From NCBI GenBank assembly GCA_036652735.1, contig JAVVVI010000036.1, forward strand, positions 1 to 16,066: 16,066 nucleotides of DNA, written 5' to 3'. Within the stretch, counting starts at the first letter, position 1; every line of letters begins with the position of its first letter. Source of the DNA: JAGOGN01 sp036652735 (lineage in GTDB: Bacteria; Bacillota; Clostridia; Lachnospirales; Lachnospiraceae). Of the stretch, positions 6,792 through 13,888 are shown piece after piece. Below the pieces are notes generated by a model. The model ran no database searches, was not told the DNA's origin, and was given only the letters and a program-made list of their open reading frames with translations. The position numbers were made by a program, and so were the translations under genes.

Positions 6792-9566
6792 TTATGGTTC
6801 TACAACCACCGGTTCTGTATCTGCCGATGTATAAGTGATATCTCCTATGGTAAGAATGGTTCTGATCTTATAATAATAGGTTCTGCCTTCTTTACAGGTT
6901 GTATTTGTATACATTGTTTTTTGTGGATCATCTATGGTTTTCATTAACGTATAGGTTCCATTCAGTGAAGATGCACGATAGATTTTATATCCACTCATAC
7001 CTTCCATTGGCTCCCATTTCAGTACGATACTGGTTGGTGTCTTGTGCTTGGAAGATAGAATTGTTGTGGTTTTAACTGCAGTATCCATTAAAAATGCTTT
7101 ACTGCTTTTTGAAAAATAGGTATCCTTACCGATTCTTACATAAGCCTTTATCAGATACTTATATGTTGTGTTTGGCACGACTTTTTTATCCATCCAGGTA
7201 TCTATTTCCTGGGATTTTACGGTCTTGACCCAGACATATTTTCCACCTTCTTCTGCTCGCAGGATTCGGTATCCGGTTACTCCTTCTATTGTCTTGTAAC
7301 TAAGTTCTGCTGCTGACGCATAATCCCAATTCACCGATTGAATAATGGGTTTCGTAATATCGGTGTGTACTTCCAGCGGATCTGAGTAATAAGAATAATA
7401 ATTCTTTTCTCCTACTCTCAGATAATTTCTGACTTTATAATAATATCTGTCATTTGGCAATACCTTGGCATCCGAAAACGTCTGGGTAGACGCACCTTTT
7501 ATCGTAGCAACCAGTTTATAACCACTCACAGGTGTCTTGGAACGATATACTTTTACTCCCGTTGCTCTTGAGGTTAGTTGCTCCCAGGTAAGTTCCACCG
7601 TGGTGAATTTCTCCGGTTCTGACATTATGGATGTAACGGCTTTTACTCTGGTATTTATTTTTTTGGATGCACTTAGGTCCGCATAATATTTGGTACGGTT
7701 ATTCACAACATAGGAACGTATTTTGTAAAAATAAGTACGGTTTGGTACGGCAAGCTGATCCTTGCAGGAAGTCATTTCCTTACCAACGAGTGTTCCAATA
7801 CAGTTGAATACACCATCTTCTTGATCTGCACGATAGACCTTATAGCCGGTAACTCCATCCTGCTGTTCCCACATGATCTCTACGGATCCATCATTTTTAT
7901 TACTTACACTTGCAATCTCCGACCTACTTACTGCAAGATCCGCCTCTCCAAGAGAAGATGCCTCGGATTCATAATTTTTAGTTCCTATCATCTTATAGGT
8001 TTTAACCTTATAATAATAAATTCGATTTGGAATAAGTCCTTCCTCTGTATAACTTAAAATATTATCTGAGGTGATTTTCTTAATCTCATTAAATCCTGTA
8101 GTTGCACTGGTGGAACGGTAAACTTTGTAACCGGTAACATTTGAAGCTTTCTTCCATGTAATCGTTGCCGCTGTTGCCCCGGTTTTTTCCACATTCTCTA
8201 ATGTGGTTGCATTAATTTGTGTGGATATTTTCTTCGCCTGTGTATCCGCAGACATAATGCTTCTAGGTACAAAGCTTGTTGGGTCCGTATAATTTACAGT
8301 TGCTCTTATCTTATAATAATAGACCTGGTTTGGTTCAATTCCCGTATCCGTCCATGTAGTCGTTGTAAGACCATTTACCTGTTGCACTTTTGTATAAGTA
8401 CCTTCCGGACTTTTACCCCGATATATAGCATAGCCGGTTGCTCCGCTGATTTCATCCCAGTTTAATAGAACAGAATCATATTCCGCTGACACATATGGAG
8501 CAATTACCTCTGGCTGCTCCAATGTATTACCGGGTTTTGCATAAGCGATCTCCGGCATATTGGTATAAACGGGAATCTTAAACACAAATGTATTATTGGT
8601 AGCCTCTATACTGTCATATGTCTTTTTTTGCATTGTGCTCTTATTATAGGCACCCATAACATCCTGCATGTACTGGTGGGTATACAGGGTTCCATCTGAA
8701 TTGTCCACATCAAATTTCTGTAAATAAAGGGTATCTTGTCCCCTTCCTATGTAACTGTCAAATACAAACTTGGCTCCACCCAATAATGCCTTATAGGGCG
8801 TCGTCCACCCTTGCGCTTTTGCATATTTTAATCCATTGGTGTAGATTGCTGTTTCTGTCTTTCCACTTGCTTTAATATTAAAATAATTATAATAACCCTC
8901 ATACCCTTTATATGTTCCGGATATTAAAGGCGAAGTTCCCAATGCACCCTGTTCAAATCTGGCATAACTTGCGATATGATAGGGACTAATTCCCACGAGT
9001 CTTCCGATTTGCATAAATGCTTGTGCATAAGTCACGGAATTTCCATCATCATCTATAATACAGGTGTCACTCATAAACGTTCCCCTAAGCATAGTGTCTA
9101 CGCCTTGGACCACCTGGTTTTCTTCATTGTAACGCAATTGCTCAAAAATAAAAATATTGCTTTCGGTTAAACAGTTTCTTGGATCCAGGCTGTATTTTAT
9201 AAGTGACTCCGATGCCTGCACCCAGTTTTTTCCACTCTTCCCATCCCAGGTCCCGGTTGCGGTATTATAATCTCCGGAATTTAAAGATTTCCATGTAATT
9301 GGATTTGACAATCCAATCAAATTTCTCTTAGGTACCTTTTCGGCTTGTACCACATCTTTCCAATCAAGTCCGGTCTCCTGTGGAATAAACTTCCAACTTG
9401 GATGTGCCTGACTTAACTGCTGCAAATAAGGTCGATAGCTTTCCGGAAATTCAGAGAAATTAGGTGTTGCCCTGGAAAAAAAAGGCTGTATCAATAGAAT
9501 TGCAGACGCCAAGAGAAAAACTGCTCCCAGTTTTTTCACTATTTTTTTATGTATTATTTTTTTCAT
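6792..9566 (-). CDS. Secreted glucosaminidase-like protein with six fibronectin type III modules
   Basis: The 924-residue product begins with a signal peptide (basic start, hydrophobic core about 13-30). The N-terminal half (about 38-340) resembles a Clostridia beta-N-acetylglucosaminidase family: F-P-E-S-Y-R-P-Y-L, H-P-S-W-K-F, T-G-L-D-W, L-D-P-R-N, a likely catalytic Glu in A-R-F-E205-Q-G, then G-Y-Y-N-Y-F-N-I and L-Y-L-Q-K-F. Six fibronectin type III modules of about 90 residues fill the rest, each with a T-G-Y-K-V-Y-R-like strand and a Y-Y-Y-K-V-R-like strand. The likely role is cell-wall glycan cleavage outside the membrane, with the modules as spacers or carbohydrate contacts. There is no LPxTG or SH3 anchor. 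AGGAGA precedes the ATG by five bases. The catalytic assignment is by family resemblance. Confidence 0.85.
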   Translation of the reverse strand: MKKIIHKKIVKKLGAVFLLASAILLIQPFFSRATPNFSEFPESYRPYLQQLSQAHPSWKFIPQETGLDWKDVVQAEKVPKRNLIGLSNPITWKSLNSGDYNTATGTWDGKSGKNWVQASESLIKYSLDPRNCLTESNIFIFEQLRYNEENQVVQGVDTMLRGTFMSDTCIIDDDGNSVTYAQAFMQIGRLVGISPYHIASYARFEQGALGTSPLISGTYKGYEGYYNYFNIKASGKTETAIYTNGLKYAKAQGWTTPYKALLGGAKFVFDSYIGRGQDTLYLQKFDVDNSDGTLYTHQYMQDVMGAYNKSTMQKKTYDSIEATNNTFVFKIPVYTNMPEIAYAKPGNTLEQPEVIAPYVSAEYDSVLLNWDEISGATGYAIYRGKSPEGTYTKVQQVNGLTTTTWTDTGIEPNQVYYYKIRATVNYTDPTSFVPRSIMSADTQAKKISTQINATTLENVEKTGATAATITWKKASNVTGYKVYRSTSATTGFNEIKKITSDNILSYTEEGLIPNRIYYYKVKTYKMIGTKNYESEASSLGEADLAVSRSEIASVSNKNDGSVEIMWEQQDGVTGYKVYRADQEDGVFNCIGTLVGKEMTSCKDQLAVPNRTYFYKIRSYVVNNRTKYYADLSASKKINTRVKAVTSIMSEPEKFTTVELTWEQLTSRATGVKVYRSKTPVSGYKLVATIKGASTQTFSDAKVLPNDRYYYKVRNYLRVGEKNYYSYYSDPLEVHTDITKPIIQSVNWDYASAAELSYKTIEGVTGYRILRAEEGGKYVWVKTVKSQEIDTWMDKKVVPNTTYKYLIKAYVRIGKDTYFSKSSKAFLMDTAVKTTTILSSKHKTPTSIVLKWEPMEGMSGYKIYRASSLNGTYTLMKTIDDPQKTMYTNTTCKEGRTYYYKIRTILTIGDITYTSADTEPVVVEP

Positions 9567-9619
9567 TATGTTCTCCTATCACTTCTAATCATATGTAGTT
9601 CCTACTTTACGACACTTTC

Positions 9620-9647
9620 ATTATACCATTTAGACTTTCAAAATCAA
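9620..9647 (-). promoter_or_regulatory. Sigma-A promoter of the glucosaminidase gene
   Basis: On the minus strand TTGATT (9642-9647), a 16-base spacer and a perfect TATAAT (9620-9625), preceded by TGG as an extended -10. The start near 9613 leaves a leader of about 47 bases before ATG 9566. Confidence 0.7.
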
Positions 9648-9659
9648 GAAAGAGTTTCC

Positions 9660-9707
9660 CTGATAATAAAAATAACTGCAGCAAATCTTCATCTGCCAAC
9701 AGTCATT
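9660..9707 (-). terminator. Rho-independent terminator of the SRP RNA
   Basis: On the minus strand AATGACTG (9700-9707) pairs with CAGTTATT (9671-9678), enclosing a second stem GGCAGAT/ATTTGCT with a GAAG loop. A U-rich run TTTTTATTAT follows. It lies just past the 3' pairing arm of the SRP RNA and upstream of the glucosaminidase promoter, insulating the two units. Confidence 0.72.
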
Positions 9708-9721
9708 ATCTTATATTATTT

Positions 9722-9996
9722 AATAATCCGTGCATCCTGCTTCGAAACTCTCTCCCAGACGTTACCTTGACAGTTAACTCGACCCAGGCACCCTCACGGC
9801 ACACGGAAGCTTCTACTTAGTGCTGCTTTGTTCCCAACCTGACACGATTCGTAGATTTCCATTGCGTAAGACCCAGATGTCAACATCACTTACCAAGGGC
9901 AGCCCTGAGTTTAAACCCCTAGGCCGGATATCACCCCAACTATAGCGGATTGTTGGTACAGGGCACCGCTAGCGCCCCGGCTGCACGGAAATTTTA
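9722..9996 (-). ncRNA. ffs: Signal recognition particle RNA, large Gram-positive type
   Basis: The minus strand carries the conserved features of the large bacterial SRP RNA. The Alu-domain segment has GCGGTGCCCTGTACC followed by CAATCCGCTATAG. The apical core reads GTCAGG, then TTG-GGAA-CAA, then AGCAGCA, so the GGAA tetraloop (9831-9834) recognised by Ffh is retained. The ends pair: CCGTGCA (9982-9988) with TGCACGG (9728-9734). About 275 bases fits the Firmicutes type. The RNA joins Ffh to target nascent membrane and secreted proteins. It lies between tadA (upstream, same strand) and the glucosaminidase gene, with its own promoter and terminator. The exact ends are estimates. Confidence 0.92.
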
Positions 9997-10027
9997 TAAA
10001 TGGATTAAATGGTACAACGTAAGAACA

Positions 10028-10056
10028 AGTATACCTAATTTTTGATCCCTTGTCAA
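10028..10056 (-). promoter_or_regulatory. Consensus sigma-A promoter of the SRP RNA
   Basis: Minus strand: perfect TTGACA (10051-10056), a 17-base spacer, and TATACT (10028-10033). The predicted start near 10021 lies about 25 bases upstream of the mature 5' end, which fits 5' processing of the large SRP RNA. Confidence 0.85.
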
Positions 10057-10090
10057 CTTCTTTGTTCACTTCAAGCCCTGCCAATCCTTT

Positions 10091-10582
10091 CTATTTCCCG
10101 CTGTCTGTCTCTCTGACATTTGCTTTCTTCTTTTCCCTTAAGGCTCTGAAAAAATCGCTGATTAGTGCAGAACACTCTTCCTCCATTACGCCACGGACGA
10201 CCTCCACCTGATGGTTGAATTCCTTCATTTCCAGTAAATTAATAACAGAACCGGCACACCCGGCTTTTGCATTCATACAGCCAATTACAACTCTGTCCAT
10301 CCTTGCCTGCACTAAGGCACCGGCACACATTTGGCAGGGTTCCAGAGTAACATACATCGTACAGCCTTCCAGACGCCAGTCTCCCATGACTCTGCTTGCT
10401 TTTCTTATGGCTGTGAGTTCCGCATGCGCCAGCGTAATCTTATCGGTGTTGCGTCTGTTATATCCCCTTGCAATAATTTTTTTTTCATATACAATAATAC
10501 AGCCAATTGGAACTTCTCCCATTGTTCCTGCTTTTTTTGCAAGTTTTATCGCCTGTTTCATATATTTTTCATGCTCCGTCAT
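10091..10582 (-). CDS. tadA: tRNA-specific adenosine deaminase TadA
   Basis: The 163-residue zinc deaminase converts the wobble adenosine A34 of tRNA-Arg(ACG) to inosine. The zinc and proton-shuttle residues are present: H53-A-E55 and P82-C83-Q-M-C86. Other family blocks include G-E-V-P-I-G-C near residue 22, M-Y-V-T-L-E-P-C, and D-x-x-x-G-C-A-G-S-like residues in A-K-A-G-C-A-G-S. The length is normal for bacterial TadA, with a short basic tail. ATG 10582 follows AGGAGG (10587-10592) by four bases. The SRP RNA lies immediately downstream, as in other Firmicutes, but dnaX, which often comes next, is not here. Confidence 0.95.
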   Translation of the reverse strand: MTEHEKYMKQAIKLAKKAGTMGEVPIGCIIVYEKKIIARGYNRRNTDKITLAHAELTAIRKASRVMGDWRLEGCTMYVTLEPCQMCAGALVQARMDRVVIGCMNAKAGCAGSVINLLEMKEFNHQVEVVRGVMEEECSALISDFFRALREKKKANVRETDSGK

Positions 10583-10611
10583 AAATCCTCCTACCTATTA
10601 CGTGTTTTACG

Positions 10612-10620
10612 TGATATAAT
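10612..10620 (+). promoter_or_regulatory. Probable extended -10 promoter of the radical SAM/GNAT operon
   Basis: TGA-TATAAT (10612-10620) is an extended -10 without a good -35. A second TATAAT lies at 10627-10632. Either gives a leader of about 40-50 bases to ATG 10676. Which one is used cannot be told from sequence. Confidence 0.4.
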
Positions 10621-10675
10621 GCTAAGTATAATTTTAACATAATTGATTCATATAAAATAGAGAGGATTTTTTATT

Positions 10676-11374
10676 ATGCAAATACATGGATTTCTCAAAA
10701 CAACTTTACTGGACTATCCAAGACATGTGGCTTCCACTATTTTTACGGGAAGCTGTAATTTTCATTGTCCATTTTGTCATAATGGAGATTTGGTCCTTCA
10801 CCCTAACCGGGTTCCTTTGATTTCGGAAGAAGAAATTTTCACCTATTTGAAAAAAAGAAAAGGTATTCTTGAAGGTGTTTGTATTAGTGGTGGCGAACCT
10901 ACGCTCCAGGCTGATTTAAGAGATTTTATTCTGAAAATAAAGGAGCTGGGGTATCTTGTGAAGCTTGATACCAATGGATACCGCCCGGATGTCTTATCGT
11001 CTCTTCTTCAAGAGCACCTATTGGACTATGTAGCCATGGATATTAAGAATTCCCCTGGGAAATATGAACTTACCTGTGCCTGTCCCGGACTTGACCTTTC
11101 TCTTATTGAGCGCTCCACAGACCTTCTAATGAATGGGTCCATACCTTTTGAATTCCGTACAACCATTGTAAGACAACTGCATGTTATTGAAGACATGGAT
11201 GAGATTGGCCGCTGGCTGAAAGATGCACCGGCTTACTACTTGCAGAATTATACCGAGTCTGACAACGTCATTTCTCCCGGATTCACCCCCTGCTCCATTG
11301 AAGAACTGAAACAATTTCAGGAACGGGCTGCCCGCTACATCCCGTCTACCTTACTGCGGGGTGTAAGTGTATGA
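10676..11374 (+). CDS. Radical SAM protein, anaerobic ribonucleotide reductase activase-like (NrdG2-type)
   Basis: The 232-residue protein begins M-Q-I-H-G-F-L-K-T-T-L-L-D-Y-P, the usual opening of this activase-like subfamily. The cluster motif is C27-N-F-H-C31-P-F-C34, which binds the 4Fe-4S cluster that cleaves S-adenosylmethionine. The glycine-rich SAM motif I-S-G-G-E-P-T follows, and later K-L-D-T-N-G and V-A-M-D-I-K. Such enzymes place a glycyl radical on a partner. The partner is not in the window: no nrdD or pyruvate-formate-lyase-like gene is nearby, so the substrate is unknown. A GAGAGGA lies about nine bases before the ATG. The stop overlaps the start of the acetyltransferase gene as ATGA, so the two are translationally coupled. 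Confidence 0.88.
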   Translation: MQIHGFLKTTLLDYPRHVASTIFTGSCNFHCPFCHNGDLVLHPNRVPLISEEEIFTYLKKRKGILEGVCISGGEPTLQADLRDFILKIKELGYLVKLDTNGYRPDVLSSLLQEHLLDYVAMDIKNSPGKYELTCACPGLDLSLIERSTDLLMNGSIPFEFRTTIVRQLHVIEDMDEIGRWLKDAPAYYLQNYTESDNVISPGFTPCSIEELKQFQERAARYIPSTLLRGVSV

Positions 11375-11964
11375 AATCTTCCAGCATAATTACCTATACC
11401 TCTGAAAGTGAACGACTGATTCTACGAATTCTGAATGAATCCAACGCCTCCCAGGTACTGGATTTTCAGAAGAAAAATGCGGCTCTTTTTGAAAAATTTG
11501 AACCGGATCGCATGACACAATTTTATACACTAAACTACCAACAGACCTTGTTGTCTCTGGAGCAGACCATGTTTTTGAAAAAAACAGCCCTTCGTTTCTG
11601 GGTCTATTGCAAACAGCAACCGAATACCATAATTGGAACCATTTCCTTTAATTTTATTAATCAGTTTCCCTTTCACTCCTGCCAGCTGGGCTATAAATTT
11701 GATCCGGACTACTGGCATCACGGATTTGCTTCTGAAAGTATTCAAACTGCTATTCAAATTGTACATCCCTATTTAAACCTTCATCGAATAGAAGCACTCG
11801 TTCTTGCAAGTAACGAGCCTTCCATCCGACTATTGGAACGACTGCATTTTTACAAAGAAGGTATTTCAAGAGAATGCATTCAAATGAATGGTGTTTGGAC
11901 AGACCATGTACGCTATGTGCTTATTCTTCCTGACAACGATACCAATATCCAAACTGTCCGGTAA
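11371..11964 (+). CDS. GNAT family acetyltransferase (RimJ/RimL-like)
   Basis: The 197-residue product has the GNAT layout of the RimJ/RimL branch: S-E-R-L-I-L-R-I-L at the start of the fold, I-I-G-T-I-S-F-N-F in mid-domain, then L-G-Y-K-F-D-P-D-Y-W-H-H-G-F-A-S-E-S, which forms the acetyl-CoA pyrophosphate-binding turn. N-E-P-S-I-R-L-L-E-R-L-H-F and a terminal G-V-W-T-D-H-V-R-Y strand follow. The acceptor, perhaps a protein N-terminus or a small amine, is unknown. It starts four bases inside the radical SAM gene (ATGA). Its last 44 bases overlap, tail to tail, the end of the convergent DUF6128-like gene. Confidence 0.87.
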   Translation: MKSSSIITYTSESERLILRILNESNASQVLDFQKKNAALFEKFEPDRMTQFYTLNYQQTLLSLEQTMFLKKTALRFWVYCKQQPNTIIGTISFNFINQFPFHSCQLGYKFDPDYWHHGFASESIQTAIQIVHPYLNLHRIEALVLASNEPSIRLLERLHFYKEGISRECIQMNGVWTDHVRYVLILPDNDTNIQTVR

Positions 11965-12766
11965 GCTGCTGATTTTTTTTCTCCGGGAGAAATTCCGGGA
12001 AACCAAAAATACTTGCTGCCACGTTCTCCTGGTTCTGAAATACACCCGGAACGCCCACCAAATGAATCGTCTCATCCTGAGATTCTCCATATAAAAGATA
12101 TCCATACTGAAAAAATCCATGGAGAAGAAAATTATTATTTCCCAGATACCAGTACTCTTGGGGCAGATACTTGATTTCATTTAAACGAATTTCATAACAT
12201 CTTATTTGTTTACCATTTAATTCTTCCATGCGATAACTGCTATTTGCAAATAATTCTGTGGAAGATTTTCTTTCTGCCACAATTTCCTGCGCCGTTATTT
12301 GGGGCGACGGTTCCGGCTCTTCCTCCGGCTGTTGCAGCAGTTCCGGTTCTTCAATGGATTCTTCTTGTTCTTCCTTATCAGAATCCACCTGGTCAAGAAT
12401 TAATCCACTAACATCATCCACCCAGATGCTTCCAAGATAATTATCTCCATCTCCAAATCGAATTCCAATTACATCTGCCATGCTGTAATTACTTCCATAA
12501 ATATGTTCTGCATCCAGCAAGAACACCTTTGCAATTCCGGTGGAAGCAGCTTCGATCTCTTCCCCTTTTACGCCCACAATTTCAGTTCCCCGTCTAACAC
12601 ATAAATAAAATGGTATGGTTCTTGCGGAATGCAGGTTCATCTTTATCTGAATTTGCATACGGCATTGCTGATCTCTGATCTCTATTCTTGAGAATCCAAC
12701 ATTATAACGCCTGACCGCTTTTTCGTATTGGTAAATGTAAGTCACAAATTTTCTAATTTCACTCAT
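11921..12766 (-). CDS. DUF6128-like protein of unknown function
   Basis: The 281-residue protein has an N-terminal beta-rich domain (about 1-125) and an acidic, Pro/Gln-rich linker (about 128-160). Its C-terminal domain carries W-Y-L-G-N-N-N-F-L-L-H-G-F-F-Q-Y-G, V-G-V-P-G-V-F, F-G-F-P-E-F and G-Q-F-G-Y-W-Y-R-C. I recognise this C-terminal pattern as like DUF6128, a Lachnospiraceae family without a known role. There is no signal peptide or membrane segment, so it is probably cytoplasmic. I prefer ATG 12766, eight bases after AGGAG, over GTG 12775, which abuts that ribosome site. It is divergent from perR and convergent with the GNAT gene. The family name is from memory; the gene call itself is firm. 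Confidence 0.8.
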   Translation of the reverse strand: MSEIRKFVTYIYQYEKAVRRYNVGFSRIEIRDQQCRMQIQIKMNLHSARTIPFYLCVRRGTEIVGVKGEEIEAASTGIAKVFLLDAEHIYGSNYSMADVIGIRFGDGDNYLGSIWVDDVSGLILDQVDSDKEEQEESIEEPELLQQPEEEPEPSPQITAQEIVAERKSSTELFANSSYRMEELNGKQIRCYEIRLNEIKYLPQEYWYLGNNNFLLHGFFQYGYLLYGESQDETIHLVGVPGVFQNQENVAASIFGFPEFLPEKKNQQLTGQFGYWYRCQEE

Positions 12767-12834
12767 ACTCTTCACTCCTAATTCTTCTGTAATATATATT
12801 CCACAATTTCAAAAAAATTATTTTCAAATTACTA

Positions 12835-12863
12835 TTGACATTATCTCAAGTATTGTGTATATT
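12835..12863 (+). promoter_or_regulatory. Sigma-A promoter of perR-rubrerythrin
   Basis: TTGACA (12835-12840), a 17-base spacer and TATATT (12858-12863). The start should fall near 12870, inside the inverted-repeat operator. The leader is about 30 bases. Confidence 0.82.
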
Positions 12864-12867
12864 ATAA

Positions 12868-12882
12868 TAGTAATCATTACTA
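12868..12882 (+). promoter_or_regulatory. PerR/Fur-type operator, perfect 7-1-7 inverted repeat
   Basis: TAGTAAT (12868-12874), a central C, then ATTACTA (12876-12882) form a perfect 7-1-7 inverted repeat, the layout of Per and Fur boxes. It covers the predicted start site of the perR operon, so metal-loaded PerR would block its own transcription and peroxide would relieve it. Confidence 0.72.
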
Positions 12883-12898
12883 ATATGGAGGTGAACAA

Positions 12899-13330
12899 AT
12901 GTTAAAACGCAGTCGGCAAAGAGAAGCGATTAAACGTTCCCTTATGAACCGAAAAGATCATCCCACTGCTGAAATGCTCTATTCCGATTTGAAAACCGAA
13001 TATCCTAATATTAGCTTAGGAACCGTATATCGCAATTTGTCCCTTTTGACTGAAGTTGGTGAAATTCAGAAGATTTCCTCCAGAGGAACGACTGACCGCT
13101 ATGATGGCGACACCTCCAGTCATAATCACTTTTTTTGTAATACCTGTAACCTTGTATCCGATTTAGATATGGATAATTTTGATTTTATTGAAGAAATGGC
13201 TCAGAAGAATTTCTTGGGTAAAATTAAAGGACATGTGACATACTTTTATGGTGAATGTGTAGAATGTATGACAAAATCAAACAAACCAGCAGACGCTGTT
13301 TGTAATAAAATGAAAAATAAAGGAGAATAA
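12899..13330 (+). CDS. perR: PerR, peroxide-sensing Fur-family repressor
   Basis: The 143-residue Fur-family repressor has a winged helix (about 1-60, with L-G-T-V-Y-R-N-L) and a metal-binding dimer domain. The regulatory site residues align with those of PerR: H21, D69, H75, H77 and D88. Asp, not Glu, stands five residues after C83, the position that separates PerR from Fur. Structural zinc is held by C80-x-x-C83 and C120-x-x-C123. In PerR, iron-catalysed oxidation of the site histidines by peroxide releases DNA. GGAGGTGA sits five bases before the ATG. Rubrerythrin follows three bases after the stop, giving a peroxide-defence operon under its own operator. Confidence 0.88.
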   Translation: MLKRSRQREAIKRSLMNRKDHPTAEMLYSDLKTEYPNISLGTVYRNLSLLTEVGEIQKISSRGTTDRYDGDTSSHNHFFCNTCNLVSDLDMDNFDFIEEMAQKNFLGKIKGHVTYFYGECVECMTKSNKPADAVCNKMKNKGE

Positions 13331-13333
13331 ATT

Positions 13334-13876
13334 ATGAAAAAATTTGTATGTAGTGTATGTGGATATGTTCACGAAGGAAATGAGGCACCAAGTGAGTGTC
13401 CTGTATGTCATGCTCCAGCTGAAAAGTTCATTGAGCAGGGTGGCGAAATGACTTGGGCTGCTGAACATGTTGTTGGTGTTGCACAGGGCGTTAGTGAAGA
13501 TATTCTCAATGATTTAAGAGCTAATTTTAATGGCGAATGTACCGAAGTTGGTATGTATCTTGCTATGGCACGTGTTGCTCATAGAGAAGGTTATCCTGAA
13601 ATCGGTATGTACTGGGAAAAAGCTGCTTTTGAAGAAGCAGAGCATGCAGCAAAATTTGCTGAATTATTAGGTGAAGTTGTTACTTCAAGTACAAAAAAGA
13701 ATTTACAGATGAGAGTAGAAGCTGAAAATGGTGCAACTGCTGGAAAGACAGATCTGGCAAAACGTGCAAAAGCTGCTAATCTTGATGCAATTCACGACAC
13801 CGTTCATGAAATGGCAAGAGATGAAGCAAGACATGGTAAAGCATTTGAAGGCTTGTTAAACAGATACTTTGGCTAG
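13334..13876 (+). CDS. rbr: Reverse rubrerythrin (N-terminal rubredoxin domain)
   Basis: The 180-residue protein begins with a rubredoxin-type iron site (C6-x-x-C9 and C22-P-V-C25), followed by a ferritin-like four-helix domain with diiron ligands in G-E-C-T-E, E-E-A-E-H and D-E-A-R-H. The order is rubredoxin first, opposite to classical rubrerythrin, as in the reverse rubrerythrins of clostridia that reduce peroxide and oxygen with electrons from NADH via partner proteins. GGAG lies before the ATG, three bases after the perR stop. Codon use is A/T-rich, with repeated GCT, GAA and GTT, suggesting strong expression. A hairpin terminator begins about 20 bases downstream. Confidence 0.92.
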   Translation: MKKFVCSVCGYVHEGNEAPSECPVCHAPAEKFIEQGGEMTWAAEHVVGVAQGVSEDILNDLRANFNGECTEVGMYLAMARVAHREGYPEIGMYWEKAAFEEAEHAAKFAELLGEVVTSSTKKNLQMRVEAENGATAGKTDLAKRAKAANLDAIHDTVHEMARDEARHGKAFEGLLNRYFG

Positions 13877-13888
13877 AAAACCCTTACA

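Noticed and set aside
9604..9620. A fourth SARP-like octamer (CGACACT at 9610-9616) near the glucosaminidase promoter
   Set aside because: Only one copy is present, there is no 11 bp partner of matching sequence, and no -10 lies at the right distance on that strand.
10215..10642. Plus-strand open frames of 103 and 134 codons opposite tadA
   Set aside because: They lack ribosome sites and family features, and lie antisense to a clear tadA gene.
11978..11992. Hairpin TTTCTC-CGG-GAGAAA after the GNAT stop as a terminator
   Set aside because: T residues come before, not after, the stem in the plus direction, and the minus direction gives A residues.
12791..12827. Minus-strand promoter for the DUF6128-like gene (TATATT with TTGAAA upstream)
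   Set aside because: The available -35-like hexamers are 10 or 25 bases from the -10, so no correctly spaced pair could be supported in this A/T-rich stretch.
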